Of a stretch of 58,204 bases of DNA, positions 16,902 through 24,636 are shown piece after piece. A program made the translations under genes and the position numbers. A model generated the notes under the pieces. That model was given only the letters and a program-made list of their open reading frames with translations, did no database searches and was not told where the DNA came from. Location of the stretch: positions 1-58,204 of the forward strand of contig CANQBX010000019.1 of assembly GCA_947589095.1 (NCBI GenBank). Reading direction: 5' to 3'. The stretch is from an uncultured Lachnospiraceae bacterium (GTDB taxonomy: Bacteria > Bacillota > Clostridia > Lachnospirales > Lachnospiraceae). Every line of letters begins with the position of its first letter. Positions within the stretch are counted from its first letter, which is position 1.

Positions 16902-16973
16902 ACAAGCAAGACGTTGCTGGCGCCCTGCTTGCATTGAAATACGGGCATGGCGTCATTGACGCCCGCTTGCGTG
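16902..16973. repeat. Pair of inverted REP-like elements (copies A and B)
   Basis: Copy A (16902-16935) and the oppositely oriented copy B (16941-16973) share the pattern GCRAGC, GGCGTCA-TGACGCC-like core, TGC and CGTATT-like tail. A third copy lies at 22781-22816. Both sites are between convergent genes. Confidence 0.6.
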
Positions 16974-16987
16974 AAAATCAGTAAAAA

Positions 16988-17025
16988 AGCGCTGGAAGCC
17001 GGTAAAATGGCTTTCGGCGCTTTTT
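16988..17025. terminator. Bidirectional-looking terminator
   Basis: AGCGC...GAAGCC pairs with GGCTTTC...GCGCT, flanked by A6 on the left and T5 on the right, so it could stop transcripts from both converging genes. Confidence 0.75.
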
Positions 17026-17080
17026 CTGCGGATCGTTGTCGAATGGCGGCGGCCAAAAGATTTGGTATTTATTTTTTGAT

Positions 17081-19168
17081 TTAATTTTCAATCAGCCCAT
17101 AAGGGACTTTTGCTCCATACAGGTTGGCTCTGGAGCCGGTGACGGTGAGGCGCAGGAGATTGGTTTCTTCTGTGAGAAATCCCGTTAGGTCGAACGTGTG
17201 CGGCGCCCAGAAGGAGACGCCGGAGGGCCTTCCGTTGACCGAAAGCTTCGCCATTTCTTCCGCTTCCAGTGTGATCACGCCGCCCTCTCCGCGGGGGAGA
17301 ACCGCTGTATAAGTGATCACGGCGTTTTTCGAATCCTGCTGTTCTATGACAAACGTCGGGGTCTCCATATGCGGTCGGCTGCTTTCGGCGCTTTTCGGCA
17401 GGTCGGAGAATTCCTGCTCAGTGCAGGCGAAGATAAGAAGGCTTCCGCGCCGAGGCAGGATGAGGCGTCTGTCAAACCTGCCGGTTTCGTCGTTTCGCGG
17501 GCCGGGCTGTCTGTCAAACCTGCGCACTTCTCCACTCCACAGATCAAACTGCCCGGCCGGGCCGTCGAAGGGAAGTTTCACGCCGATGTCGATATCCGTC
17601 TCGCCCGTATTTGTAAGGAATACGCACTCCGTGCCGAAACGGCGGAACCGGATAGAGCGCAGTGCAGGCTGGGGCATCTCACAGAGAATGTCCCGCCCGG
17701 CGCTTATGATATCGCGGCTTACGCCGGGAAAACGGTTCTCCGGATCGATGACGGCGGAGAAACGCATATCTTTGCAGACCAACTGTCCATTTTCTTCCCG
17801 GCATTCGTCCCAGAAACTTTGGGGCAGGTACAGAAAGCCAATCTGATTTTCAAAAAGAGGCGCGACAGCCTCCGGCATCAGTTCCCGGTTGCGGCACAAC
17901 ACCGCCACGGGAGCGTGAAGAACCGTATCGGTCATAAGGCAGGAAATGCGCTTTATATAGTTCGTCCATTTCTCATAATGCGGCCACCAGATGGAGTGGG
18001 GGCCGACGTCCGGGGGGCGCTCGCCCTTTCTGGCGCCCCGGATGGAATAGTAGAACGCGTGGAGGATATAGAGATTAACGCCGCGGACGGCCAGGTAATC
18101 GATGAACCATTTCATATCTCCGGCCGTCATGCTCCAGGGGTTTTTCTCGTCCCCGCAGACGCCCAGACATTCACTGGAATTGCGCCGGCGGCCCAGGAGA
18201 CGTGCCGCGTCGGCAGAGCATTTGCCCTGGACGGAGTCGCGGCCGGTCAGATCGCCCTTTTCCGGGGCCACCTGGCGGTAGACCAGGTCCTGGCCGGGAA
18301 TATGGAAATGACGCTCCCGCTCGATGTCGTCGGAGGCGTCCGGGTGACCCATAAGGGAGATATCATGCTCCCGGCACCAGGCAGACAGGGCGGAGTAGTA
18401 GACGTCGTTCTCCCGTTCCATGATCATATGCGCATAGAGCCGGGTGTCGTCATTCACATCCCCCTCGAAGAGAGCGAAAAGGTTCTGAAGATTTCCTCCG
18501 GCATTGGTAAAGATCCCGGCAAAACCCCGGGTCCAGGGCCGCATATTCCTTACGCAGCGCCCCGTGATGCTGGGTTCGTCAGTGAAGAATCCGATGACGG
18601 TGGAGCCGAAATATTCCCGGAAATGGCTGTAATACGCCTCGTGGGTAAGTTCGATAAAGCGTGCCACGGCGTCCGGATTAAGCAGATCCGCGCTGGCGGG
18701 GGCGTTCGGTTCCCCATCGTCCTCGCCGTAGTGGACTCCTCGGATAGTGCCGCGGGTAAACCGGGCAACCAGCGTCCGGCTGTCCCTCTCCGCCAGGATT
18801 TCATCGCCGGCCTCCGGCGCGTCCGTTACGGTAATACCGATGCTGGCAAGCTCCGGATGGTCTTTCACCACCTGGCCGCAGGCGGAACCGGAAGGGTACA
18901 TGCCTTCGTCGTAAAAGACGACGCGCATTCCCAGTTCCCGGCAGGTCTCAAGGGCGGTGCGGATGTAGGAAAAGAAGATCTCGGAGAGATAGCCGATGCG
19001 TTTGGGAAGGCCCATTCTGGGGTGGAGCACAACGCCATCTACGCCATGGGCATGAAAGTCCGCAAGCTGGCGGCGAATCTCCCTGTGGGTCAGATCGCCG
19101 TTCAAGAACCAGAAAGGGAAGGGGGTAAACTCCGGGGCCGGATTCCTCAAAGCTTCCAGAAGCCGCAT
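17081..19168 (-). CDS. GH106-like glycosidase (putative alpha-L-rhamnosidase family)
   Basis: The 695-residue protein has the N-terminal signature of this family: FWFLNGDLTHREIRRQL (about 19-35), GVVLHPRMGLP, and FYDEGMYPSG (about 85-94). FFTDEPS follows near 190 and a beta-rich C-terminus ends in NLLRLTVTGSRANLYGA. No signal peptide is seen, so the enzyme is probably cytoplasmic and acts on imported oligosaccharide. It is shorter than classic GH106 enzymes of about 1000 residues. TCACCTCC at 19174-19181 is a perfect ribosome binding site on the minus strand and fixes the start. The true substrate is not shown. Confidence 0.75.
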   Translation of the reverse strand: MRLLEALRNPAPEFTPFPFWFLNGDLTHREIRRQLADFHAHGVDGVVLHPRMGLPKRIGYLSEIFFSYIRTALETCRELGMRVVFYDEGMYPSGSACGQVVKDHPELASIGITVTDAPEAGDEILAERDSRTLVARFTRGTIRGVHYGEDDGEPNAPASADLLNPDAVARFIELTHEAYYSHFREYFGSTVIGFFTDEPSITGRCVRNMRPWTRGFAGIFTNAGGNLQNLFALFEGDVNDDTRLYAHMIMERENDVYYSALSAWCREHDISLMGHPDASDDIERERHFHIPGQDLVYRQVAPEKGDLTGRDSVQGKCSADAARLLGRRRNSSECLGVCGDEKNPWSMTAGDMKWFIDYLAVRGVNLYILHAFYYSIRGARKGERPPDVGPHSIWWPHYEKWTNYIKRISCLMTDTVLHAPVAVLCRNRELMPEAVAPLFENQIGFLYLPQSFWDECREENGQLVCKDMRFSAVIDPENRFPGVSRDIISAGRDILCEMPQPALRSIRFRRFGTECVFLTNTGETDIDIGVKLPFDGPAGQFDLWSGEVRRFDRQPGPRNDETGRFDRRLILPRRGSLLIFACTEQEFSDLPKSAESSRPHMETPTFVIEQQDSKNAVITYTAVLPRGEGGVITLEAEEMAKLSVNGRPSGVSFWAPHTFDLTGFLTEETNLLRLTVTGSRANLYGAKVPYGLIEN

Positions 19169-19228
19169 ATGAATCACCTCCGCGCAGAAGATATCTTTAG
19201 CCGCAACTGCAGCGGCTGTCACAGCTAT

Positions 19229-19256
19229 ACTATAATACTGATTTCGGAGTTGTCAA
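19229..19256 (-). promoter_or_regulatory. Promoter of the GH106-like gene
   Basis: On the minus strand TTGACA (complement 19251-19256) and TATAGT (complement 19229-19234) are 16 bp apart. It diverges from the tetR promoter about 40 bp away. Confidence 0.7.
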
Positions 19257-19292
19257 ATGATTTTCAGATCCGGCATACATAGAATATAATTC

Positions 19293-19321
19293 TTGACAAT
19301 ATAGCGGATCTATGATATTCT
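19293..19321 (+). promoter_or_regulatory. Promoter of tetR-type gene
   Basis: TTGACA (19293-19298) and TATTCT (19316-19321) have 17-bp spacing. The -10 abuts a perfect palindrome. Confidence 0.75.
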
Positions 19322-19322
19322 T

Positions 19323-19343
19323 TTCAGCACACAGTGTGCTGAA
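19323..19343. promoter_or_regulatory. Palindromic operator in front of tetR-type gene
   Basis: The core CAGCACAC-A-GTGTGCTG (19325-19341) is perfectly symmetrical, and one TT/AA pair extends it at each end. It lies between the -10 and the AAGGAG ribosome binding site, a position where a bound TetR dimer would block its own transcription. Confidence 0.8.
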
Positions 19344-19357
19344 GGAGACATAAGAGT

Positions 19358-19936
19358 ATGGCGGAGAATGTACAGCTGATTCGCGATGAAATGAGCGGAA
19401 AGATCGTGGACGAAGCCGCCTGGATCGCTCTTCGCGAAGGCGCCGGGGAAGTCACGGTGCGGAAGATCATACGTGCACTCGGCGTGACGAACCGGGTATT
19501 TTATAATCGTTTCCACAATGTGGAAGAGGTTTTGGGCATCGTCTATCAGGATATGGCTGTGAAAATGCGCCGGAGTATTATGGAGCGGTTCGATCCGGAA
19601 GGCGATTTCTTCGGACAGATCACGGACATCGCCGCCGGTACGCTGAAGCTTTCCTATCAGCTGAAACTTGGCATGAATCAGTACGTCTTCATTCAGGACA
19701 GCATTTCTTCGGAAAATTTCCTCTGGTGGCAGGAACATATTCGGGAGTATATCGATCTTGGCAAGGAGAAGGAACTGCTTCGGCCGGACCTGGACGGCGA
19801 AGCCATGAGCTACGCGATCTGGTGCTTTATCCGGGGGTACAATACCGACGCTCTGGCGCGGGAGATTCCCGAGGAGGAGGCTGTGAGAGGATTCCGGTAT
19901 TCGTTCGGAGTATTTCTGGATGGGATGAAGGGATGA
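19358..19936 (+). CDS. TetR/AcrR-family transcriptional regulator
   Basis: The 192-residue protein has an N-terminal TetR helix-turn-helix (GAGEVTVRKIIRALGVTNRVFYNRFHNVEEVLG, about residues 28-60, given here only as a span with key residues T34, G42 and F49) and an all-helical ligand domain. The palindrome at 19323-19343 just upstream is the likely autoregulatory operator. It is divergent from the GH106-like gene and upstream of the dehydrogenase fusion, so either could be its target. A second palindrome before the fusion gene has a different sequence. Confidence 0.9.
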   Translation: MAENVQLIRDEMSGKIVDEAAWIALREGAGEVTVRKIIRALGVTNRVFYNRFHNVEEVLGIVYQDMAVKMRRSIMERFDPEGDFFGQITDIAAGTLKLSYQLKLGMNQYVFIQDSISSENFLWWQEHIREYIDLGKEKELLRPDLDGEAMSYAIWCFIRGYNTDALAREIPEEEAVRGFRYSFGVFLDGMKG

Positions 19937-19965
19937 GGAAGATAAAAAATTGCATGTTGCTTATA

Positions 19966-19982
19966 GCATATTGTCAATATGC
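19966..19982. promoter_or_regulatory. Perfect 17-bp palindrome upstream of the dehydrogenase fusion
   Basis: GCATATTG-T-CAATATGC is perfectly symmetrical and lies 30 bp after the tetR-type stop and 101 bp before the next start. It is a plausible operator, but differs in sequence from the 19323 palindrome, so a different regulator may bind it. No convincing promoter was found in this spacer. Confidence 0.55.
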
Positions 19983-20083
19983 AGGAAAAACATCGGTGAA
20001 TAACAAGCCGGAAAAATCATCTGTGACGTTTTTTATATATTATGGCATATCCTGTGCTGTATTATAAAGGAGGACCGATTGAA

Positions 20084-22663
20084 ATGAATCCGTTTATCAA
20101 AATAGGCTGCCGCGCCTACCAATTCTGCTTCAAGCTGGCGATCCCGATACTGCCCTACCGCGATCCGGAGATCATAAGAGATATCAGCGAAGTTCCGGGA
20201 AAGCTGCAGGCCCAAAAGATCAGCAGGGTTCTCATAGTCACCGACGCGGGTGTGAAGGCCGCAGGGCTTTTGGAACCGCTGGAGCGGGAGCTTCATAACG
20301 CCGGTATCCGGTACGGCGTTTACGACCGTACCGTCGCGAATCCGACGGTAAAGAATGTGGAGGAGGCCCGGGCTCTCTATGTAAAGCATGGCTGCCAGGC
20401 GCTGATCGGCGTTGGCGGCGGATCGGCCATCGACTGTGCCAAGGCGGTGGGCGCCAGGATCGCCCGCCCGCGCAAGCCGGTGAGCAGAATGCGGGGGATC
20501 CTGAAGGTTCTGCGCCCGATCCCCTATCTGATCGCGGTGCCCACCACAGCCGGAACCGGGAGCGAAGTGACATTGGCGGCCGTCATCACCGATTCGGAGA
20601 CCGGCCATAAGTTCCCGATCAATGATTTCCCCCTGATCCCGAAGCTGGCGGTGCTGGATCCGGCGAACACGAAGAGCCTGCCGAAGCATATGGTTTCCAC
20701 GACCGGCATGGACGCTCTGACCCATGCGGTAGAGGCGTACATCGGCGGTTCCACCACGAAAAGCACCCGCGCCGACGCGCTGGACGCCGTAGAGCTGATA
20801 TTTGCGAATCTGGAAAAGGCGTATTACGACGGGGACGAAGCGTCGCGCCGCGGCATGCTGAACGCTGCCTTTCTGGCCGGCCGGGCATTTTCCAAATCGT
20901 ACGTAGGCTATATTCACGCCGTGGCCCACTCTCTGGGCGGCGCTTACAATATCCCCCACGGGCTGGCCAACGCCGTGCTGATGCCGATCGTTCTGGATCT
21001 CTACGGCAAGGCAGCTTATAAGAAGCTCCATGAGCTGGCGGTTGCCGCCGGAATCGCGTCTCCGGGCGAGTCGGATGAGGCGGCAGCCCGGCGGTTCATC
21101 GGAGAGATCCGCGCCATGAACCGGCGCATGGGCATACCGGAACGCCTGACGGGGATCCGCGCGGAAGATGTGCCGAAGCTGGCAAGACACGCCGCGCGGG
21201 AAGCCAATCCGCTCTACCCGGTGCCCGTTCTGATGGACGCCGCCGCGCTTGAGAAGATCTATTACAAAGTCATGGACAGAGGAGAAGAAATGAACATCGA
21301 AACGATTCTGGAGAAGCAGAGGGAATTCTTCGCTTCCGGGGCCACCCTGCCGGTGGAGTACCGGATCGCCGCTCTCAAGAGACTGCGCGAGGCCGTGAAG
21401 CGGCATGAAAATGAGATCGCCGCCGCGCTTAAGGCAGATCTGGGCAAGAGCGACTACGAGGGATTTATGTGCGAGACCGGGCTGGCGCTGACAGAGATCA
21501 CCTGGATGATCGACCATGTCCGTTCCTTAAGCCGGGAAAAGACGGTCGCCACGCCGCTGGCGCAGTTTGCCTCCCGAAGCTTCGTGAAACCGTCGCCTTA
21601 CGGCAATGTGCTGATCATGAGTCCCTGGAACTATCCGTTCCTGCTGACCATCGATCCCCTGGCCGACGCCATTGCCGCGGGAAATACCGCGGTGCTGAAG
21701 CCCAGCGCCTATTCGCCGGCTACGAGCCGGATCGTGGCGGAACTGGCGGCCGAATGTTTCCCGCCCGAGTATGTGGCGGTGGTCACCGGAGGCCGGAAGG
21801 AGAACGCGAAGCTTCTGGAGCAGAAATTTGACATGGTCTTCTTCACCGGAAGCCAGGTGGTCGGAAAAGAAGTCCTGCACCACTGCGCCGAGAGGCTCAC
21901 GCCCGCGGTTCTGGAGCTGGGCGGCAAGAGCCCCTGCATCGTGGACGCAACGGCGAACCTGAAGCTGGCGGCGAGACGTATCGTCTTTGGAAAATATTTG
22001 AACTGCGGACAGACCTGCGTGGCGCCCGACTATATTCTCTGCGACCGGTCTGTGAAGGACCGGCTTGTGGACGCCATAAAGGCGGAGATCGTCCGGCAAT
22101 TTGGCGCGGACGCATTGGCGAATCCCGATTACGGTCATATCGTGAATCGGAAACATTTTGACCGCCTTATGGGGATTATCGATCCGGATAAGGTAGTGAT
22201 TGGCGGACAGAGCGACCCAGATGCGCTGCGGATCGTTCCTACGGTCATGGATCGTGTCGGTTGGGATGATCCGGTGATGGGGGAGGAGATCTTTGGGCCG
22301 GTTCTGCCTGTTCTGACGTTTGATCGCTTTGAGGATGTGTTTATGCTTCTTCGGGGGAGACAGAAGCCCCTGGCGCTTTACATTTTCTCGAAGGACAAGG
22401 CGCATATCCGGGCCGTCACCTCGCGTATCTCCTTCGGCGGCGGGTGCGTCAACGATACGGTGATCCATTTGGCCACCAGCACCATGCCGTTCGGCGGCGT
22501 CGGGGAGAGCGGCATGGGCGCTTACCACGGCGTGCGCGGCTTCGAGGCGTTTTCCCACCGCAAGTCTATCGTAGATAAGAAAATGTGGATCGACCTTCCG
22601 ATGCGCTACCAGCCGTATGCGCGGAAGCTTTATGGGCCGCTGCTCAGGGTGTTTCTGCGGTGA
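20084..22663 (+). CDS. Bifunctional iron-type alcohol dehydrogenase - class 3 aldehyde dehydrogenase fusion
   Basis: The 859-residue protein joins two enzymes. Residues 1-400 are a group III iron-containing alcohol dehydrogenase: GVGGGSAIDCAKAVG, the metal ligands in GMDALTHAVEA (D210, H214), and HAVAHSLGGAYNIPHG. Residues 403-859 are an aldehyde dehydrogenase resembling ALDH3 (SPWNYPF, FFTGSQVVGK, LELGGKSP, catalytic Cys645 in NCGQTC). AdhE has the opposite domain order and an acylating ALDH. AAAGGAGG (20066-20073) favours ATG 20084 over 20042. An intact ribosome binding site and ATG lie at the domain junction. The likely reaction is alcohol to aldehyde to acid, or the reverse. Confidence 0.88.
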   Translation: MNPFIKIGCRAYQFCFKLAIPILPYRDPEIIRDISEVPGKLQAQKISRVLIVTDAGVKAAGLLEPLERELHNAGIRYGVYDRTVANPTVKNVEEARALYVKHGCQALIGVGGGSAIDCAKAVGARIARPRKPVSRMRGILKVLRPIPYLIAVPTTAGTGSEVTLAAVITDSETGHKFPINDFPLIPKLAVLDPANTKSLPKHMVSTTGMDALTHAVEAYIGGSTTKSTRADALDAVELIFANLEKAYYDGDEASRRGMLNAAFLAGRAFSKSYVGYIHAVAHSLGGAYNIPHGLANAVLMPIVLDLYGKAAYKKLHELAVAAGIASPGESDEAAARRFIGEIRAMNRRMGIPERLTGIRAEDVPKLARHAAREANPLYPVPVLMDAAALEKIYYKVMDRGEEMNIETILEKQREFFASGATLPVEYRIAALKRLREAVKRHENEIAAALKADLGKSDYEGFMCETGLALTEITWMIDHVRSLSREKTVATPLAQFASRSFVKPSPYGNVLIMSPWNYPFLLTIDPLADAIAAGNTAVLKPSAYSPATSRIVAELAAECFPPEYVAVVTGGRKENAKLLEQKFDMVFFTGSQVVGKEVLHHCAERLTPAVLELGGKSPCIVDATANLKLAARRIVFGKYLNCGQTCVAPDYILCDRSVKDRLVDAIKAEIVRQFGADALANPDYGHIVNRKHFDRLMGIIDPDKVVIGGQSDPDALRIVPTVMDRVGWDDPVMGEEIFGPVLPVLTFDRFEDVFMLLRGRQKPLALYIFSKDKAHIRAVTSRISFGGGCVNDTVIHLATSTMPFGGVGESGMGAYHGVRGFEAFSHRKSIVDKKMWIDLPMRYQPYARKLYGPLLRVFLR
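21278..21292 (+). promoter_or_regulatory. Internal ribosome binding site and start codon at the fusion junction
   Basis: AGAGGAG (21278-21284) stands 5 nt before an in-frame ATG (21290) that encodes the first residue of the aldehyde dehydrogenase module (MNIETILEKQ). This is what a separate downstream gene would have, and may still allow a free ALDH to be made. Confidence 0.7.
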
Positions 22664-22780
22664 GTCTGCGGCGAGAAGATTTCTGTGGCGGCGCAGCGTA
22701 CCAGAGGGGAACGAAACGCCGCCGTGAGATTACGTCAGTATGCCAAAAAACGAGCCAGTGATGTGTTTTTTTGTATTTCC

Positions 22781-22816
22781 ATGCGAGCAGGACGTCAGTG
22801 ACGCCCTGCTCGTATT
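22781..22816. repeat. REP-like element, copy C
   Basis: GCGAGCAGG-A-CGTCAGTGACG-C-CCTGCTCG forms a long near-perfect palindrome and matches copies A and B at 16902-16973. It lies between the converging dehydrogenase and regulator genes and can serve as a bidirectional terminator stem. Confidence 0.65.
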
Positions 22817-22862
22817 CGGAAGCGGGAACGGCTTTTGGAGAGCGCGGCGGAACAGGGCTTTA

Positions 22863-23326
22863 TCAAAACGATGAATCTTCCTGCTTTTTCCAATGACCAA
22901 GCTGCGGGAGCTGCGCTTCAAAAATGCCCTTGCCTGCTCGGGCGGGAAGTTTTCATTCGACAAATGCTCTACCAGGAAATCCGTCAGTTCTCCGACGCTC
23001 TTGTAAACAAATTCGCCGTCAGTGTAGCACCATTTGCAATAATCTTCATTAAAATCGCCGTCCGGTTCGCGGCTTATCTGGCCGTCGTCGTCAAGCGGCA
23101 TTCCGCAGCACTGGCAGATAAGTTTTCTGGGAGAACCGAGGAGCGTGTTGACCGAAACATCGAAAAGCTTAGATAAAAGCTTCAAAGTGTCGGTATTCGG
23201 CACCGTGTCGCCATTTTCCCACCGGCTGACCGCCTGTCGGGTCACATAAACCTTTTCGGCAAGCTCTTTCTGTGACAGACCTGCGTTTTCCCGCAAGCTG
23301 TGTATTATGTCTTTTGTTGCGTTCAT
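22863..23326 (-). pseudogene. XRE regulator with C-terminal zinc ribbon, frameshifted near its end
   Basis: The N-terminus (about 1-60) is an XRE helix-turn-helix (LSQKELAEKVYVTRQAVSRWENG). A four-cysteine zinc ribbon follows, CQCCGMPLDD...YCKWCYTDGEF. After EQARAF the frame breaks in a T5 run on the minus strand (22920-22924). The expected end, FEAQLPQLGHWKKQ then DSSF and a stop at 22863, is intact in the next frame. Without correction the frame runs on through REP copy C to 22730, giving an unrelated tail. One missing T, real or a sequencing error, explains it. The restored protein would have about 154 residues. Confidence 0.8.
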
Positions 23327-23330
23327 AAAA

Positions 23331-23372
23331 TCACCTTCGCAAGTCGCGTATTATGTCCTTTGCTGCGTTCAT
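23331..23372 (-). CDS. 13-codon leader peptide made by duplication of the regulator start region
   Basis: A tandem duplication places a second copy of the regulator's first codons upstream. It encodes MNAAKDIIRDLRR and stops with TGA just 4 nt before the regulator ATG. It has its own GAGGTGA ribosome binding site. Translation could couple to, or attenuate, the regulator. Function is inferred from position only. Confidence 0.5.
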   Translation of the reverse strand: MNAAKDIIRDLRR

Positions 23373-23474
23373 AAATTCACCTCGAAGTATAGCATAATCC
23401 AAAACGAGGGACAAGCAACGCGCTGTTGCTGTTCCCCCGTTTCCCTGAAATTGTAAAATATATTGCGGCAGCGT

Positions 23475-23570
23475 TTTTATTTGACAGGCTATAAGGAAAT
23501 CGGGATCCTGCGCGCGGCAGGCAGCCGAAACGTCTCGGAAATTTCTTCTGAGCGGAATAATAGCGCAATG
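23475..23570 (+). pseudogene. Possible remnant of an FtsX/MacB-type ABC permease
   Basis: In one forward frame the codons from 23493 read KEIGILRAAGSRNVSEI, which resembles the conserved KEIGILRALGA loop of FtsX-type permeases. The frame has no start and soon stops; hydrophobic residues continue briefly in another frame. Nothing else was recognised in the 288-bp spacer 23373-23660. Confidence 0.3.
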
Positions 23571-23660
23571 TCTTGGGAATGCTGATAAGAAGATAATAGT
23601 AAAACCGCAAAAAGAGTTGGCGGAAGCTATTCAAAAGCCGGTAGAAAATGAAGAGTTCTT

Positions 23661-24080
23661 TTAAGCTTGATTTTTATAAAGGATATCCATCATCTCCGCT
23701 GGTGTGACAATAAAATCACGTTTGGGAAAATGACGAATATTCCCGGTAATCAGATAAGCGCCGTCTTCTCGTTTTTCCATAACGATTTCATAAAATACAA
23801 GGTCATCCATGTCTACAAGGATTTCACCGGTGGGGCTGGGATTTACCGCCAGACCGAACTGACGGATCATCAGTAAAATTCTGCGGATTCGCTGCTCACT
23901 GAACGGGAATTTCGTCCGGTGAAGAACTGCGTCATATTCATTTAAGATTTCCTGATTATAAAGGGGAACAATATTCCCCGAAGATATCGCGTTAATGACT
24001 TTTGCCGTTGCAGTGTCCGTCCGTTTCGTTAGCAAAGAAGATACTAATACATTTGTATCAAATACCGCGTAGTATCTCAT
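23661..24080 (-). CDS. PIN-domain toxin (putative ribonuclease)
   Basis: The 139-residue protein has the PIN acidic residues in order: D8 in FDTNVLVSS, E in NQEILNEYD, and D in LVDMDDLVFYEIV. YLITGNIRHFP near the C-terminus is a usual PIN ending. The family, annotated as PIN-type TA toxins, acts as a metal-dependent RNase. Its ATG overlaps the stop of the upstream antitoxin as ATGA, so the two are translationally coupled. Confidence 0.88.
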   Translation of the reverse strand: MRYYAVFDTNVLVSSLLTKRTDTATAKVINAISSGNIVPLYNQEILNEYDAVLHRTKFPFSEQRIRRILLMIRQFGLAVNPSPTGEILVDMDDLVFYEIVMEKREDGAYLITGNIRHFPKRDFIVTPAEMMDILYKNQA

Positions 24081-24379
24081 CTCCCTGTTTTCCTTTCCGC
24101 TCTTGCAGCATTGATTTCAGCATTGATCTCATCTAGTGTCATTTCAGGCAGATTTGCCGCCTCTGCCCGCATATCGTCAATTGCCTGCTGAGCTTCAGCC
24201 CGGGTCAACCTTGTTTCAGGAAGTACCGCCGGAAATGGAAGCCCCCTTACCATACGTGTGCGCTCCATAAACATACGGAACGCTGTATTCAAATCCATTC
24301 CCATTGCTTCATAAATAGCGATACAGTCTTCTCTCAGAGTTTTATCAGAACGAAATTGATTCAAAACCTGTTCTGCCAT
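24077..24379 (-). CDS. RelB/DinJ-family antitoxin
   Basis: The 100-residue protein has the ribbon-helix-helix N-terminus of the RelB/DinJ group (DKTLREDCIAIYEAMGMDLNTAFRMFM) and a charged C-terminus likely to wrap the toxin. GGAGG 7 nt upstream favours the start at 24379 over an earlier ATG at 24409. RelB/DinJ antitoxins usually accompany RelE/YafQ-type toxins, yet here the partner is a PIN protein. A promoter with an overlapping palindrome lies upstream. Confidence 0.85.
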   Translation of the reverse strand: MAEQVLNQFRSDKTLREDCIAIYEAMGMDLNTAFRMFMERTRMVRGLPFPAVLPETRLTRAEAQQAIDDMRAEAANLPEMTLDEINAEINAARAERKTGR

Positions 24380-24443
24380 ATTGATTCCTCCATTTTCTCC
24401 GTTTTTCAAATATATTTTAATTATAATTTGAGTTATTTTGTAT

Positions 24444-24476
24444 GAATATTATATTCGTTCTGGAATGAAAAGTCAA
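24444..24476 (-). promoter_or_regulatory. Promoter and operator of the RelB-PIN operon
   Basis: On the minus strand TTGACT (complement 24471-24476) and TATAAT (complement 24448-24453) are 17 bp apart. The perfect palindrome GAATAT-T-ATATTC (24444-24456) covers the -10, as expected for autorepression by the antitoxin. Confidence 0.78.
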
Positions 24477-24583
24477 CACGTTAGATAAATAGCGGTAAAT
24501 AGCAATAAAAATTCCGCTATGCGGGAAGGAATGACAGATGTAGGTTTTAGATCTTGTTACCAGTTTGCTAATAAACATAAATA

Positions 24584-24612
24584 TTGACATTATGCTGCAT
24601 ATTGTCTATAAT
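24584..24612 (+). promoter_or_regulatory. Consensus promoter of the HipB-like gene
   Basis: TTGACA (24584-24589) and TATAAT (24607-24612) are 17 bp apart, a perfect match to consensus. Confidence 0.9.
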
Positions 24613-24636
24613 TAAAAACATAAGGCGGTGATCAAC

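Noticed and set aside
17198-19282. Very long open frame antisense to the GH106-like gene
   Set aside because: It mirrors a GC-rich gene with clear family motifs and a perfect ribosome binding site on the other strand; its own translation has no recognisable domain.
23377-23634. Minus-strand frame of about 85 residues
   Set aside because: It has no ribosome binding site or recognisable domain and overlaps a more meaningful forward-strand remnant.
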